Shown piece after piece: positions 25,196 to 34,685 of a stretch of DNA of 64,000 nucleotides. The notes under the pieces are model-generated. The model did not search any database and had not been told where the DNA came from. It saw only the letters and a program-made list of their open reading frames with translations. The position numbers were made by a program, and so were the translations under genes. The number at the start of each line of letters is the position of its first letter. Position 1 is the stretch's first letter. This DNA comes from Blastococcus aggregatus (lineage in GTDB: Bacteria > Actinomycetota > Actinomycetes > Mycobacteriales > Geodermatophilaceae): assembly GCF_900221005.1 (NCBI RefSeq), contig NZ_OBQI01000002.1:186001-250000 (forward strand). Reading direction: 5' to 3'.

Positions 25196-27924
25196 CCAGC
25201 CAGTCCCACTGACTGGACACCGATGTCCAGATCCGCGTTCTCCACTGCCGTGAACGAGCCCCAGTCGAAGGCCGTCAGCACCTCCGGGAGCGAGTCGGCG
25301 TCGACCGGCCGGCCGAACAGCCAGCCCTGCATGAACCGGCAGCCCCGTTCCTCCAGCATGCGCAGCTGACCGACGGTCTCCACGCCCTCGGCGACGACGT
25401 CCAGGCCCAGCCGGTGACCGAGGTCGAGGACACCGGCCACGAGCGTCGCACCGCGCTCGTCCCGCTCGATGTCCGCGACGAACTCGCGGTCCATCTTCAG
25501 GATCTGCACGGGCAGGCGGGCGAGGTAGGCCAGCGACGAGTAGCCGCGACCGAAGTCGTCGACCGACAGCACGCAGCCCATCTCCTTGAGCGTGGCCAGG
25601 TCGCTCTCCAGCCGGTCCTCCGCGTCGAGCATCACCGACTCGGTGATCTCGAGGATCAGCTTGTGCGGCGGCAGGCCCGCCTCGGCCAGGGCCGAGGCGA
25701 CGTCGGGCGCGAGGCAGCCGGCCTGGAGGTGGCGGACGGAGACGTTGATGCTCGTCATGACCTCGAAGCCCGCGGCGTGCAGCGCCGCGGCGTCCCGCGT
25801 CGCCCGGCCCAGCACCCAGCGCTGCAGCGGGACGATCAGCCCCTCGTCCTCGGCCAGCGAGATGAACTCGTCCGGCGGCACGGTGCCCAGCTGCGGGTGG
25901 TCCCAGCGGACGAGCGACTCCAGGCCCAGGATGCGCCGCTCCTCGACCCCGACCACCGGCTGGTAGACCATCCGGAAGTGCTCCTGCTCGAGGGCGGCGG
26001 GCAGGTCGCGGGCCAGCCGGGCCCGCCGTCCCATCGCGCTGTCGATCGCACGCGCCGCCGTCCGGACGCAGGACTTCCCGTCCGCCTTGGCCGCGCGCAG
26101 GGCGATGTCGGCCTGCCGGATGGTCGCCGACACCTCGTCGGCGGCGTCCAGCGCGGTCACCCCGATGCTCCCGGCGACGTCGAACACGACCCCGGCGGCG
26201 TGCCCGGCACCGTCCGCGGCGGCGCGGACGGTCCGGAGGTCGGCCACGATCCGCTCGGCCAGGCCGACGGCCTCGTCCAGCGTGCCGGGCACGAGGACGG
26301 CGAACTCGTCGCCGCCGAGCCGGGCGACCAGGTCGCCGTCGCGCACGGCGGCCCGCAGCCGGCCCGCGACCTGGATCAGCAGGTCGTCCCCCGCCTCGTG
26401 GCCGGCGACGTCGTTGACCAGCTTGAAGCCGTCGAGGTCCAGCAGCAGGAACGAGGCGGGCTCGCCCTGGGCGGCACGGTCGCGGGCGTCGGTGAGCGCC
26501 GCCATGAGCCGGGCGCGGTTGGGCAGCCCGGTGAGGTAGTCGGTGTAGGCGAGCCGTTCCAGCTCGGTGCTGCGCTGCCCGTCGGTGTCCCGCAGGTGCA
26601 GGACCAGGCCGTCGCCGACGGCAGCGTCGGTGACGGTCGGCAGCCCGGCGGAGGACGCCGGCCCGACCGACTCGAAGGTGCGCCAGGCACCGTCCCGCCC
26701 GCGCAGCCGGAGGTACGGACGGGGACCGCCGCCGGACGCGCTGCCCCGCTCGGCACCCGGGTCGAGGGCGCGGTGCAGGTCGTGGCGGTCGTCGGGGTGC
26801 ACGAAGTCGCGCAGCGGCCGGCCCTCGAGGTCGCGGGGCAGCCAGGCGGAGACCTCCGCCGTCGAGGCCGCCGCCCAGGTGACCTGCCCCCGGGCGTCCA
26901 GCACCACCGTGACGTCGGCCGCGGAGTGGACGAGGGTGCGGAAGTAGGCCTCCGTCCGCAGCACCTGCCGCGACAGGCGCGCGCCGTCGGAGGCCCACAC
27001 GAGGGTGCGCGCGAAGGTCAGGGCCATCAGCACGGCGACGGTGAGCGCCTCCGCCGTGTGCAGCGGCCGGCCCGCGGCGAGGGTGCCGAGCAGCAGCAGG
27101 AGGACGCCGAAGCTCAGGCAGTAGCTCACGACGACGCCGACCAGCGGCACCCCGCCGGCGGTCTCCCCCGCGCCCCGGGGCCCCGGGTCGGCGGCGAGCG
27201 CCAGCGTGGCGGACGCGAGCATGCCGAGGTAGGCCGTCGTCGCGACGGCGTCCAGCAGTGCGGACGGGCCGGAGACCGCGAGCGCGCCGCCGGCCATCGT
27301 GACCGACAGCGAGGCGAAGCCCAGCAGCAGCCAGCCGGCCGCGGCCCGCCGGCGCGGGGTGACCGCGCCGAAGGTGACGAGCCCGACCGCGCAGAGGACG
27401 GCCGAGACCGCCGGGTAGAAGACGGTGAGCAGCGGGTCCGCGGGCGCGCCGGCCGGGCCGGCCGTCAGCGGCACCAGCATCTCCAGCAGCACGCCGAGGG
27501 CCACGAGGGCGACGGCGGCGTCCAGCACCACCTGCATGCGGACGCGCCCGCCGGCCGACCGCGTCAGCCGCACGCAGAGCAGCAGGGCCACGGGGCCGGT
27601 GGCGGCGAGGAAGAGGTCCGAGAGGCCCGCGGACGTGGGGTTCACGCCCGCAGCGGTGACGGCCCGGACCAGGTGGCCCAGGCCCAGCAGCACCGCGATG
27701 ACGGCGAAGGACCGCCAGGTGCCCGCCACCGCCGGCGTCAGCCGGAGGCAGTGCCGGCCCACGAGCGCGGCGACGGCGAACGTCGCGAGCGCGAGGACCG
27801 CCGGGCCGCTCCACCCGTTCCAGCCCGGGACGACGAGCTGCTGGACCGCCAGGACCAGGGCGGTGGCCGCGAAGCCGAGGAGCACCGGACGCCGGGGCCA
27901 GCCCGCTCCCGCGGCGGGGCTCAT
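25192..27924 (-). CDS. Membrane GGDEF-EAL protein, both domains intact
   Basis: A 910-residue c-di-GMP enzyme. Residues 1-300 hold about nine hydrophobic segments (an integral membrane sensor). A PAS-like domain follows (about 315-430, YFRTLVHSAADVTVVLD), then GGDEF (450-620) with an intact RLGGDEFAV, then EAL (645-895) with LESLVRWDHP, INVSVRHL, LILEITESVML, DDFGRGYSSL, KMDREFV and VVAEGVET. The E-x-L-x-R, Asn, E-x-x-E, DD, Lys and final Glu positions expected in an active phosphodiesterase are present, so it may make and degrade c-di-GMP. It is 13 bases downstream of a degenerate paralogue and probably co-transcribed with it. Confidence 0.92.
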   Translation of the reverse strand: MSPAAGAGWPRRPVLLGFAATALVLAVQQLVVPGWNGWSGPAVLALATFAVAALVGRHCLRLTPAVAGTWRSFAVIAVLLGLGHLVRAVTAAGVNPTSAGLSDLFLAATGPVALLLCVRLTRSAGGRVRMQVVLDAAVALVALGVLLEMLVPLTAGPAGAPADPLLTVFYPAVSAVLCAVGLVTFGAVTPRRRAAAGWLLLGFASLSVTMAGGALAVSGPSALLDAVATTAYLGMLASATLALAADPGPRGAGETAGGVPLVGVVVSYCLSFGVLLLLLGTLAAGRPLHTAEALTVAVLMALTFARTLVWASDGARLSRQVLRTEAYFRTLVHSAADVTVVLDARGQVTWAAASTAEVSAWLPRDLEGRPLRDFVHPDDRHDLHRALDPGAERGSASGGGPRPYLRLRGRDGAWRTFESVGPASSAGLPTVTDAAVGDGLVLHLRDTDGQRSTELERLAYTDYLTGLPNRARLMAALTDARDRAAQGEPASFLLLDLDGFKLVNDVAGHEAGDDLLIQVAGRLRAAVRDGDLVARLGGDEFAVLVPGTLDEAVGLAERIVADLRTVRAAADGAGHAAGVVFDVAGSIGVTALDAADEVSATIRQADIALRAAKADGKSCVRTAARAIDSAMGRRARLARDLPAALEQEHFRMVYQPVVGVEERRILGLESLVRWDHPQLGTVPPDEFISLAEDEGLIVPLQRWVLGRATRDAAALHAAGFEVMTSINVSVRHLQAGCLAPDVASALAEAGLPPHKLILEITESVMLDAEDRLESDLATLKEMGCVLSVDDFGRGYSSLAYLARLPVQILKMDREFVADIERDERGATLVAGVLDLGHRLGLDVVAEGVETVGQLRMLEERGCRFMQGWLFGRPVDADSLPEVLTAFDWGSFTAVENADLDIGVQSVGLAG

Positions 27925-27937
27925 CGCCCGCCGCCGG

Positions 27938-30562
27938 TCATCGGGCGCTGACGAGGCCGGGCCACACCGCTGCCTCGAGGCGGATCATGCCCATGAGCTG
28001 CTCGAGCGGCATCGGGCGGGCGAGCAGGAAGCCCTGCGCGCAGTCGCAGCCGAAGCCGCTCAGGACGGCCAGCTGCGCGGAGGTCTCCACGCCCTCGGCC
28101 ACGACCGACATGCCCAGCGCCCGGCCGATGCCCACGATCGACTCGCACAGCGCGCGGGTCTTGGGGTCGCGGTCGATCCGGGACACGAAGGCCCGGTCGA
28201 GCTTGACCATGTCGATCGGCAGCTTGGTCAGGTGGGTGAGCATCGAGGAGTCGCCACCGAAGCCGGCGAGGGCCACGTGCACGCCCATGAGCCGCAGGGT
28301 CGCGACGTCCAGGCCGTCGCGCTCCTCGCTGGAGGTGACGGTCGCGTCGCTGATCTCGAGCACGAGGCGCTCGGGCGGGAGGCCCGACCGGCGCAGCGCC
28401 GCCTCGACGTCGGGCACGATCGCACCGGTGGCCAGGTAGGCGGCGGGCGCGTCGAGGCTGACCCGGATGCCGGAGGCGGACTCCGGCATGGCCGCGGCGG
28501 CGGAGACGGCCTCGTCCAGCGCGAACCGCTGCAGCTCGCCCAGGAGACCGGACTGCTCGGCGATCGGCAGGAACTCCGCCGGCGGGACCTCCCCGAAGGT
28601 GGGGTGCCGCCAGCGCAGCAGCGCCTCCACGCCGGAGAGCCGCTGCTCGGCCAGGGAGACCACGGGCTGGAAGAGCAGGAACAGTTCGCCGTTGGCCCGC
28701 GCCGAGCGCAGGTCCTCGCGCAGCTGCTCGCGGCGGGCCGCGGCCTCACCGAGCGCGGCCCGGTAGCGCTGCGCCATGCCGGAACCCGCGGCGCGGGCGG
28801 CACGGACGGCGAGGTCGGCCCGGACGAGCAGGTCCTCGACGGCGAGGCCCTCGTCGAGCTCGACCAGCCCCACACCGGCGGTCAGGTCGACGATGCCGGC
28901 GTCGGTCAGGATCGGCTGCTCGACGACGGACAGGATGCGGCCGGCCAGCCGGTCGGCGTCCGGGCCCTGCCCGGTGGCGAGCACGGCGAAGGTGCCGCCA
29001 CCGATGCGGGCGACGACGTCCTCCCCGCGCACGGTGGCGCGCAGCCGGCGACCGATCTCGGCGACGACGGCACCGACCACGTCGCGGCCGGCGTGCTCGC
29101 GGGCCTCGAGGATGCCGTCGAGCTCGACCATCAGCAGGGTGCCGGGCTCCTCCCCCTCCACGGGGGCGGCCAGCCGCTCGGTGAGCAGCTGCAGCATGCC
29201 CGCGCGGTTGGGCAGGGTGGTCATGGGATCGATGTAGGCGACGCTCTGCAGGGAGCGCTCGCGTGCCTGCCGCTCGGTCATGTCGCGGCACTGCAGGACG
29301 ACGGCACCGACGTCGGAGTCGTGGCGGAGGTCGGCGATGCCGGCCTCGAGGCAGCGCCACACGCCGTCGGCGTCCCGCAGTCGCAGACCCAGCAGGGCCG
29401 GGGCGCGCTCGCCGGGGGCCAGCGCCTCGCCGAGGGCGGCCTGGTCCTCCGGGTGCACGGCGTCGAGCAGCGGCCGGCCGACGAGCTCCGTCGCGGCGGA
29501 GCCGAAGACGCGCTCCAGGGCCGGCGAGGCCCAGGTGACGCGCAACGCATCGTCGAGGAGGACGACGGCGTCGATGCCGGAGTGCACCAGGGACCGGAAG
29601 TAGGCCTCGCTGCGCCGCAGGCGGGCCGACAGGTGGTGCTCCTGGCAGGCGGTGGCCCAGCGGTGCGCCAGCGCGAGCAGGACGGCGAGCATCAGCCCGA
29701 CCCAGGTGACGATGTCGAGGGAGTGGCCCATGAACCGGACCACGCCGGCCGCGGCGACGGCGACCAGCAGCGCGCCCATGGGGAGCAGCTGGCCCACGTC
29801 GACGGCACGGGAGAAGCCGGTGGTGGGCGCGGGCCTGCTCCACCCCGGGTCCACCAGGACCGCGAGGGCGAGCAGCAGCAGGCCGCCCAGGACGAGGAAC
29901 CGGGATAGGGAGGTGAGGCCGACGGCGTCCGCGAGGACGGCGGAGGTGCCCAGACCGCGGCCGCTGGTGAGCAGCACTGTGCCGACCAGGAGCACGACGG
30001 CCATGCGCCGGCGGGCGGGCTCGACGACGCCGAGCAGGACGAGCGCGGCGGTCATGGTCGCCGAGGTCACGACGACAGCGGCACCGAGGACGAGCCGCTC
30101 GGGCAGGTACATCCCGGACCAGTCGCCGACCGGGCCTGCGACGAGCAGCCGGATCGCGACCAGGCACGAGGCGAGGAACAGCGCGACCTCCACGGCCGCA
30201 CGACGTCCGGTGCGCAGCCGGGACCGGCCCGCCAGCCCGAGCAGCGCCACGATCGCGATGAGGTAGCCGGGAACGGTGGGCAGCCAGCGGACGACGACCC
30301 GGTCGAGCGGGTCGCCGGCGTCGATCAGCCACGCCAGGAGCGCGCCGAGCACCGGGAACAGGGGTGCGACGGCGAACAGCCGCCAGGCCGGAGGCCGGCC
30401 CGGCCGGCCTCCCGCGGTCCAGAGGACGGCGGAGGTGATCAGGCCGACGAGGACGACGGCGAGATCGCCGAGGTCACGGAGGGCAGGCGAAGCGGCGGCG
30501 GCGGCGCAGGCGACAATCGCCGGCACGGCCACCGCGAGCAACCACCAACGGCGCGGGTCCAC
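27938..30562 (-). CDS. Membrane GGDEF-EAL paralogue with degenerate active sites
   Basis: An 874-residue relative of the next gene with the same order: membrane helices (1-295), PAS-like domain (about 310-425), GGDEF-type domain and EAL-type domain. The GGDEF signature reads IGGGTF (about residue 520), lacking the metal- and substrate-binding acids. In the EAL domain E-x-L-x-R is kept (VEALLRWRHP), but the Asn of NVS is replaced (IRVSLDAP), E-x-x-E reads EISD, and the DD of DDFG reads AGFGG (about 768). VKLDRAF and VVAEGVET remain. It is therefore probably not a cyclase and may not be a phosphodiesterase; a sensor or partner role is inferred. First gene of the pair. Confidence 0.9.
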   Translation of the reverse strand: MDPRRWWLLAVAVPAIVACAAAAASPALRDLGDLAVVLVGLITSAVLWTAGGRPGRPPAWRLFAVAPLFPVLGALLAWLIDAGDPLDRVVVRWLPTVPGYLIAIVALLGLAGRSRLRTGRRAAVEVALFLASCLVAIRLLVAGPVGDWSGMYLPERLVLGAAVVVTSATMTAALVLLGVVEPARRRMAVVLLVGTVLLTSGRGLGTSAVLADAVGLTSLSRFLVLGGLLLLALAVLVDPGWSRPAPTTGFSRAVDVGQLLPMGALLVAVAAAGVVRFMGHSLDIVTWVGLMLAVLLALAHRWATACQEHHLSARLRRSEAYFRSLVHSGIDAVVLLDDALRVTWASPALERVFGSAATELVGRPLLDAVHPEDQAALGEALAPGERAPALLGLRLRDADGVWRCLEAGIADLRHDSDVGAVVLQCRDMTERQARERSLQSVAYIDPMTTLPNRAGMLQLLTERLAAPVEGEEPGTLLMVELDGILEAREHAGRDVVGAVVAEIGRRLRATVRGEDVVARIGGGTFAVLATGQGPDADRLAGRILSVVEQPILTDAGIVDLTAGVGLVELDEGLAVEDLLVRADLAVRAARAAGSGMAQRYRAALGEAAARREQLREDLRSARANGELFLLFQPVVSLAEQRLSGVEALLRWRHPTFGEVPPAEFLPIAEQSGLLGELQRFALDEAVSAAAAMPESASGIRVSLDAPAAYLATGAIVPDVEAALRRSGLPPERLVLEISDATVTSSEERDGLDVATLRLMGVHVALAGFGGDSSMLTHLTKLPIDMVKLDRAFVSRIDRDPKTRALCESIVGIGRALGMSVVAEGVETSAQLAVLSGFGCDCAQGFLLARPMPLEQLMGMIRLEAAVWPGLVSAR

Positions 30563-30623
30563 GCCTGTTGTCTCGGCACCGGGCGGGGCCCGGCCAAGCG
30601 GTGGCGGGCGGACCTCACCCCTT

Positions 30624-30642
30624 GGGAGGGGGGCGCCCTCCC
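30624..30642 (-). terminator. Hairpin after ilvD
   Basis: GGGAGGG (30624-30630) and CCCTCCC (30636-30642) flank a 5-base loop, just past the ilvD stop and before the next leftward gene. There is no T run, so termination is only possible, not clear. Confidence 0.4.
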
Positions 30643-30649
30643 GGGGGTA

Positions 30650-32374
30650 TCAGCCGCAGATCGCGCCCTGGGCGGCCGATCCGACCAACTTGGCGTACTT
30701 GCCGAGCACCCCGGTGGTGTAGCGCGGCGGCAGCGGCTCCCAGCCCTCCTTGCGGCGGGCGAGCTCCGCGTCGTCGACCAGCAGGTCCAGCGTGCGGGTG
30801 GTCAGGTCCAGGCGGATCGTGTCGCCGTCGCGGACGAAGGCGATCGGCCCGCCGTCGGTGGCCTCGGGCGCCACGTGGCCGATGCACAGGCCGGTCGTGC
30901 CGCCGGAGAACCGGCCGTCGGTGAGCAGCAGGACGTCCTTGCCCAGGCCCGCGCCCTTGATGGCGCCGGTCACGGCGAGCATCTCGCGCATCCCGGGCCC
31001 GCCGCGCGGGCCCTCGTACCGGATGACGACGACGTCGCCCGGCTTGAGCGTGCCCTCGGTGACGGCGTCCATGGCGCCCTGCTCGCCGTCGAAGACGCGG
31101 GCGGTGCCCTCGAAGACCTCGGTGTCGAAGCCGGCGGACTTCACCACGGCCCCCTCGGGCGAGAGCGAGCCCCGGAGGATCGACAGGCCCCCGGTGGCGT
31201 GGATCGGGTCGTTCATCGCGTGGATGATCGCGCCGTCGGGGTCAGGCGGGGCGATGTCGGCCAGGTTCTCGGCCATGGTCTTCCCGGTCACGGTGAGCAC
31301 GTCGCCGTGCAGCAGGCCGGCGTCCAGCAGGGCGCGCATGACGACGGGGACGCCGCCGATGCGGTCCACGTCGGTCATGACGAAGCGGCCGAACGGCTTC
31401 ACGTCGGCCAGCAGGGGCGTGCGGTCACCGATCCGGTTGAAGTCCTCGAGCTCGAGGTCGACCTGCGCCTCGTGGGCGATCGCCATCAGGTGCAGCACGG
31501 CGTTCGTCGAGCCGCCCAGCGCCATGACGACGGTGATCGCGTTCTCGAAGGCCTTCTTGGTCATGATCTGCCGCGCGGTGATGCCCAGGCGCAGCAGGTT
31601 CACGACCGCCTCGCCGGAGGCGACGGCGTAGTCGTCGCGCCGGCTGTCGGGTGCCGGCGGTGCGGCGCTGCCCGGCAGGGCCATGCCGAGGGCCTCGGCC
31701 ACGCTGGCCATCGTGTTGGCGGTGTACATGCCGCCGCAGGAGCCCTGGCCGGGGCAGGCGGCCTTCTCGATCTCGACCAGTTCGTCGCGGGTGATGAGCC
31801 CCCGGGCGCAGGCGCCGACGGCCTCGAAGACGTCGATGATCGTGAGGTCGCGGTCCCCGAGCTTCCCGGGCATCGTCGAGCCGGAGTAGAGGAAGACGCT
31901 GGCCAGGTCCAGCCGGGCGGCGGCCATGAGCATGCCGGGCAGCGACTTGTCGCAGCCGGCCAGCAGCACCGAGCCGTCGAGGCGCTCGGCGAACATGACG
32001 GTCTCGACCGAGTCGGCGATGACCTCGCGGGAGACCAGCGAGGCGCGCATGCCCTCGTGACCCATCGAGATGCCGTCGGACACCGAGATGGTGCCGAACT
32101 CCATCGGGAAGCCGCCGGCGGCGCGGACGCCGTCCTTGGCCCGCTTGGCCAGCCGGTCCAGCGAGAGGTTGCAGGGGGTGATCTCGTTCCAGGACGAGGC
32201 GACGCCGATCTGCGGCTTGACCATGTCCTCGTCGCCCATGCCGACGGCGCGCAGCATGGCGCGCGCCGGGGCCTTGGCGTCCCCGTCGGTCACCTCGAAG
32301 CTGCGCGGCTTCATCGGATTGCGCGTCGCGCTGGCGGAGTCGTTGCCCGGGATGAGGTCCTCGCCGATCGTCAC
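30650..32374 (-). CDS. ilvD: Dihydroxy-acid dehydratase
   Basis: Fe-S dehydratase forming the keto acids of valine and isoleucine. The 574 residues are normal. Cluster and active-site segments are [25 protein letters not shown] and [19 protein letters not shown] (the three cysteines), plus [23 protein letters not shown] near the C-terminus, cut here into [15 protein letters not shown]. Unlike ilvB it has no leader peptide that I can see. It stands apart from ilvBNC by the two GGDEF-EAL genes and is divergent from an XRE regulator. Confidence 0.97.
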   Translation of the reverse strand: MTIGEDLIPGNDSASATRNPMKPRSFEVTDGDAKAPARAMLRAVGMGDEDMVKPQIGVASSWNEITPCNLSLDRLAKRAKDGVRAAGGFPMEFGTISVSDGISMGHEGMRASLVSREVIADSVETVMFAERLDGSVLLAGCDKSLPGMLMAAARLDLASVFLYSGSTMPGKLGDRDLTIIDVFEAVGACARGLITRDELVEIEKAACPGQGSCGGMYTANTMASVAEALGMALPGSAAPPAPDSRRDDYAVASGEAVVNLLRLGITARQIMTKKAFENAITVVMALGGSTNAVLHLMAIAHEAQVDLELEDFNRIGDRTPLLADVKPFGRFVMTDVDRIGGVPVVMRALLDAGLLHGDVLTVTGKTMAENLADIAPPDPDGAIIHAMNDPIHATGGLSILRGSLSPEGAVVKSAGFDTEVFEGTARVFDGEQGAMDAVTEGTLKPGDVVVIRYEGPRGGPGMREMLAVTGAIKGAGLGKDVLLLTDGRFSGGTTGLCIGHVAPEATDGGPIAFVRDGDTIRLDLTTRTLDLLVDDAELARRKEGWEPLPPRYTTGVLGKYAKLVGSAAQGAICG

Positions 32375-32418
32375 GGGGCGATGCTAGGCCGGAGGTCGGA
32401 CATGTCGGAGACTGCGTC

Positions 32419-32436
32419 GGTGCTAGTACCGGCACC
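32419..32436. promoter_or_regulatory. Near-perfect 18-base palindrome between ilvD and XRE regulator
   Basis: GGTGCTAGTACCGGCACC has two 9-base halves that match as inverted repeats at 7 of 9 positions. It sits 22 bases before the XRE gene start and 45 before ilvD. It is a candidate operator for that regulator. Confidence 0.4.
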
Positions 32437-32457
32437 ACCACCGATCGGGAGCCCGCC

Positions 32458-33276
32458 GTGACCGCCTCCGCCCGCCGCGAACTCGCCGAGTTCCTCGGCT
32501 CGCGCCGCCGTCAGCTGTCCCCGGGCGCGGTCGGCCTGCCGCCCGGCGCGAACCGCCGGACACCGGGGCTGCGGCGGGAGGAGGTCGCGCTGCTCGCCGG
32601 GGTCAGCCACACCTGGTACACGTGGCTGGAGCAGGGGCGGGAGATCCGGCCCTCCGTGCAGGTGATGGACGCGCTGGCCCGGACGCTGCAGCTCACCGCG
32701 GCCGAGCGCGAGTACGTGCTGCGGCTGTCCGGCAACGAGCCGGCGCCGACGGTCGAGGCGCAGGAGACGATGCCCGCCCACCTGCAGCGGCTGATGGACG
32801 CCCTGGGCCCCTCCCCCGCGTACGCGATCACCTCGACCTGGTCGATCGTCGGCTGGAACCGGGCCTACGAGCGCCTCTATCCCGGGGTGGCCGATCTGCC
32901 CGCCGCTGATCGCAACCTGCTGTGGGTGGTGTTCACCGACCCCGCCGTCCGCCGGCTCCTGGGTGACTGGACGACCGACAGCCGCCGGTTCCTCACCCAG
33001 TTCCGGGCCGAGGTCGGCCCGCGGCTGGCCGATCCGCAGGTGGTCGACCTCGTGACGCGGCTCCAGGCGGTCAGCCCGGCCTTCCGCGAGGGGTGGGCGA
33101 GCCACGACGTCGACCGGTTCACCTCCACCGAGCGCCGGTTCGAGCACCCCGCCGTCGGCTCCCTGGTGCTCGAGCACCACCAGCTGACGCCGGCCGACGC
33201 CCCCGGTCTCCAGCTGGTCGTCTACACCGCCGCCGAGCCCGGCAGCAGCGCAGGGCTGGCCCGGCTCGCGGGCTGA
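32458..33276 (+). CDS. XRE-family regulator with MmyB-like ligand domain
   Basis: A 272-residue regulator. Residues 5-80 form the Xre helix-turn-helix with TPGLRREEVALLAGVSHTWY and WLEQGREIRPS, diagnostic of the actinobacterial MmyB-like group. Residues 105-265 are the PAS-like ligand-binding domain of that group (SPAYAITSTWSIVGWN, FTDPAVRRLLGDW). Members of this group often regulate a neighbouring enzyme gene. The GTG at 32458 has GGGAG seven bases upstream. It is divergent from ilvD, but a role in ilvD control is only a possibility. Confidence 0.9.
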   Translation: MTASARRELAEFLGSRRRQLSPGAVGLPPGANRRTPGLRREEVALLAGVSHTWYTWLEQGREIRPSVQVMDALARTLQLTAAEREYVLRLSGNEPAPTVEAQETMPAHLQRLMDALGPSPAYAITSTWSIVGWNRAYERLYPGVADLPAADRNLLWVVFTDPAVRRLLGDWTTDSRRFLTQFRAEVGPRLADPQVVDLVTRLQAVSPAFREGWASHDVDRFTSTERRFEHPAVGSLVLEHHQLTPADAPGLQLVVYTAAEPGSSAGLARLAG

Positions 33277-33299
33277 GCCGTCTGGGAGGATCGGCGCTC

Positions 33300-33683
33300 G
33301 TGGACACCACCGCCCGCTTCCGGATGAACCGCACCACGCTGCTGCCGGTGCTGGTGTTCGCCTTCTGCCTGATCCCGCTGTCGGCGGCCTCGGCGTGGCT
33401 CCTGCTGCTGCTGCTCGTCCCCGCGGTCGTGGCCGCCTGGGTGTGGCGCACCGGCTTCGACATCGACCCCGGCGCGATCACCGTGCGCACGCTGGCCGGC
33501 CGCCGCCGGGTGCCGTGGACCGAGCTCGCCGGCGTGCGGGTCGGCGAGCGGGCCGACCTCTGGCTGGTGACCACGGGTGGCACCGAGGTGCGGTTGCCCG
33601 CGGTGCGGGCCCGCGACCTGCCCGCGATCGGCCAGGCGTCCGGGGGCCGGATCCCGGTGCCCACGCCACCGACGGATCAGTAG
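33300..33683 (+). CDS. PH-domain membrane protein (Cfp6-like)
   Basis: A 127-residue protein with two adjacent hydrophobic helices (about 12-28 and 31-48) followed by a short bacterial PH domain (about 52-110, GFDIDPGAITVRTL, RRRVPWTELAGVRVG). The same architecture is found in Cfp6 (Rv3004) of M. tuberculosis, which lies between ilvB and lppZ there, a comparable place. The GTG at 33300 follows GGAGGA. Its last seven bases overlap the 3' end of the convergent dehydrogenase gene. Function unknown. Confidence 0.8.
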   Translation: MDTTARFRMNRTTLLPVLVFAFCLIPLSAASAWLLLLLLVPAVVAAWVWRTGFDIDPGAITVRTLAGRRRVPWTELAGVRVGERADLWLVTTGGTEVRLPAVRARDLPAIGQASGGRIPVPTPPTDQ

Positions 33684-34624
33684 CGGTCGACCACGTTCAC
33701 CAGCGGCCGGCCGTCGAGGATCCGCTCCAGCTGGTCGGCCACCGCGGCCGCGGCCCGTTCGTTGGTGCCGGGCACGTCCCCGCCCACGTGCGGGGTGATC
33801 AGCAGGTTCGGCGCCGTCCAGAGCGGATGCCCCTCGGGCAGCGGCTCGGGCTCGGTGACGTCGACGGCGGCGCGCAGCCGGCCGGCGGTGAGCTCGGCGA
33901 GGAGCGCGTCGGTGTCGACGACGACGCCGCGGGCGGCGTTGACCAGCAGGGCGTCGTCCTTCATCGCGGCGAGGAAGGCGGCGTCGACCAGGCCGATGGT
34001 CTCGTCGGTCACCGGCACGATCACGACGACGATGTCGGCCTGCGGCAGCAGCTCCGGCAGCTCGCTGGTGGCGTGCACGCCGTCGCGGGCGCTGCGGGCG
34101 ACGAAGGTCAGCTCGACGTCGAACCCGGCCATCATCCGGCCGATCGTGCGGCCGATGTCGCCCGCGCCGACGACGAGCACCTTCGCGCCGACGAGCTTGT
34201 GGTGGGTGCGCGGCGTCCAGCGGCCGGCGTCCTGCTCGCGGACGAAGAACGGGATCCCGCGCTGGGCGGCGAGCGTGGCGGTGACTGCCCACTCGGCGGT
34301 CGAGGGCGTGTGCGCGCCGCGGGCGTTGCACAACGAGACCCCGTCGGGCAGCCGCCCGGCGAAGCGCTCGGCGCCCGCGCTGAGCAGCTGGACGACGCGG
34401 AGTCCGGGCAGCGCGGCGAAGAACTCCTCCCCCGGGAACGGGGCACCGCCGGACCGCGGGATCCAGACCTTCGACCGGGCGGCGTCACCGGTGGGCGGGC
34501 CGTCGGCCGCCGCCCAGCGGTGCGCGCGCACGCGTGGCGAGACCGCCTCGACGGCAGCAGCCAGGGCACGGGAAGGGACCAGGACGTCGAGCACCTCGTC
34601 GGGGCCGACCAGCGGTTCGCTCAC
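33677..34624 (-). CDS. D-isomer-specific 2-hydroxyacid dehydrogenase
   Basis: A 315-residue NAD(P)-dependent dehydrogenase. Seen: VLVVGAGDIGRTIGRMM (Rossmann loop), VNAARGVVVDTDALLAEL (catalytic Arg), EPEPLPEGHPLW (catalytic Glu region) and LITPHVGGDVPGT (catalytic His). The cofactor loop after the second strand reads VARSARDG, with arginines that could favour NADPH. Relatives reduce glyoxylate, hydroxypyruvate or other 2-keto acids; the substrate is not known here. I chose the GTG at 34624 (VSEPLVGPDEVLD); a frame from 34687 would run over the next gene's promoter. Confidence 0.9.
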   Translation of the reverse strand: MSEPLVGPDEVLDVLVPSRALAAAVEAVSPRVRAHRWAAADGPPTGDAARSKVWIPRSGGAPFPGEEFFAALPGLRVVQLLSAGAERFAGRLPDGVSLCNARGAHTPSTAEWAVTATLAAQRGIPFFVREQDAGRWTPRTHHKLVGAKVLVVGAGDIGRTIGRMMAGFDVELTFVARSARDGVHATSELPELLPQADIVVVIVPVTDETIGLVDAAFLAAMKDDALLVNAARGVVVDTDALLAELTAGRLRAAVDVTEPEPLPEGHPLWTAPNLLITPHVGGDVPGTNERAAAAVADQLERILDGRPLVNVVDRY

Positions 34625-34685
34625 GAGCGCCGAGACTAGGCGCAACCGCCCGCCCCGCCCACGGCGCGCACGTACTGTGGGAGCC

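Noticed and set aside
25213-25230. CTGGACA-N4-TGTCCAG inverted repeat upstream of the ilvB leader
   Set aside because: It lies inside the last codons of the GGDEF-EAL gene, and coding constraint could explain it; no second copy was seen.
32375-32418. Possible leader peptide upstream of ilvD
   Set aside because: I found no short frame rich in Ile, Leu or Val and no terminator hairpin between the divergent genes.
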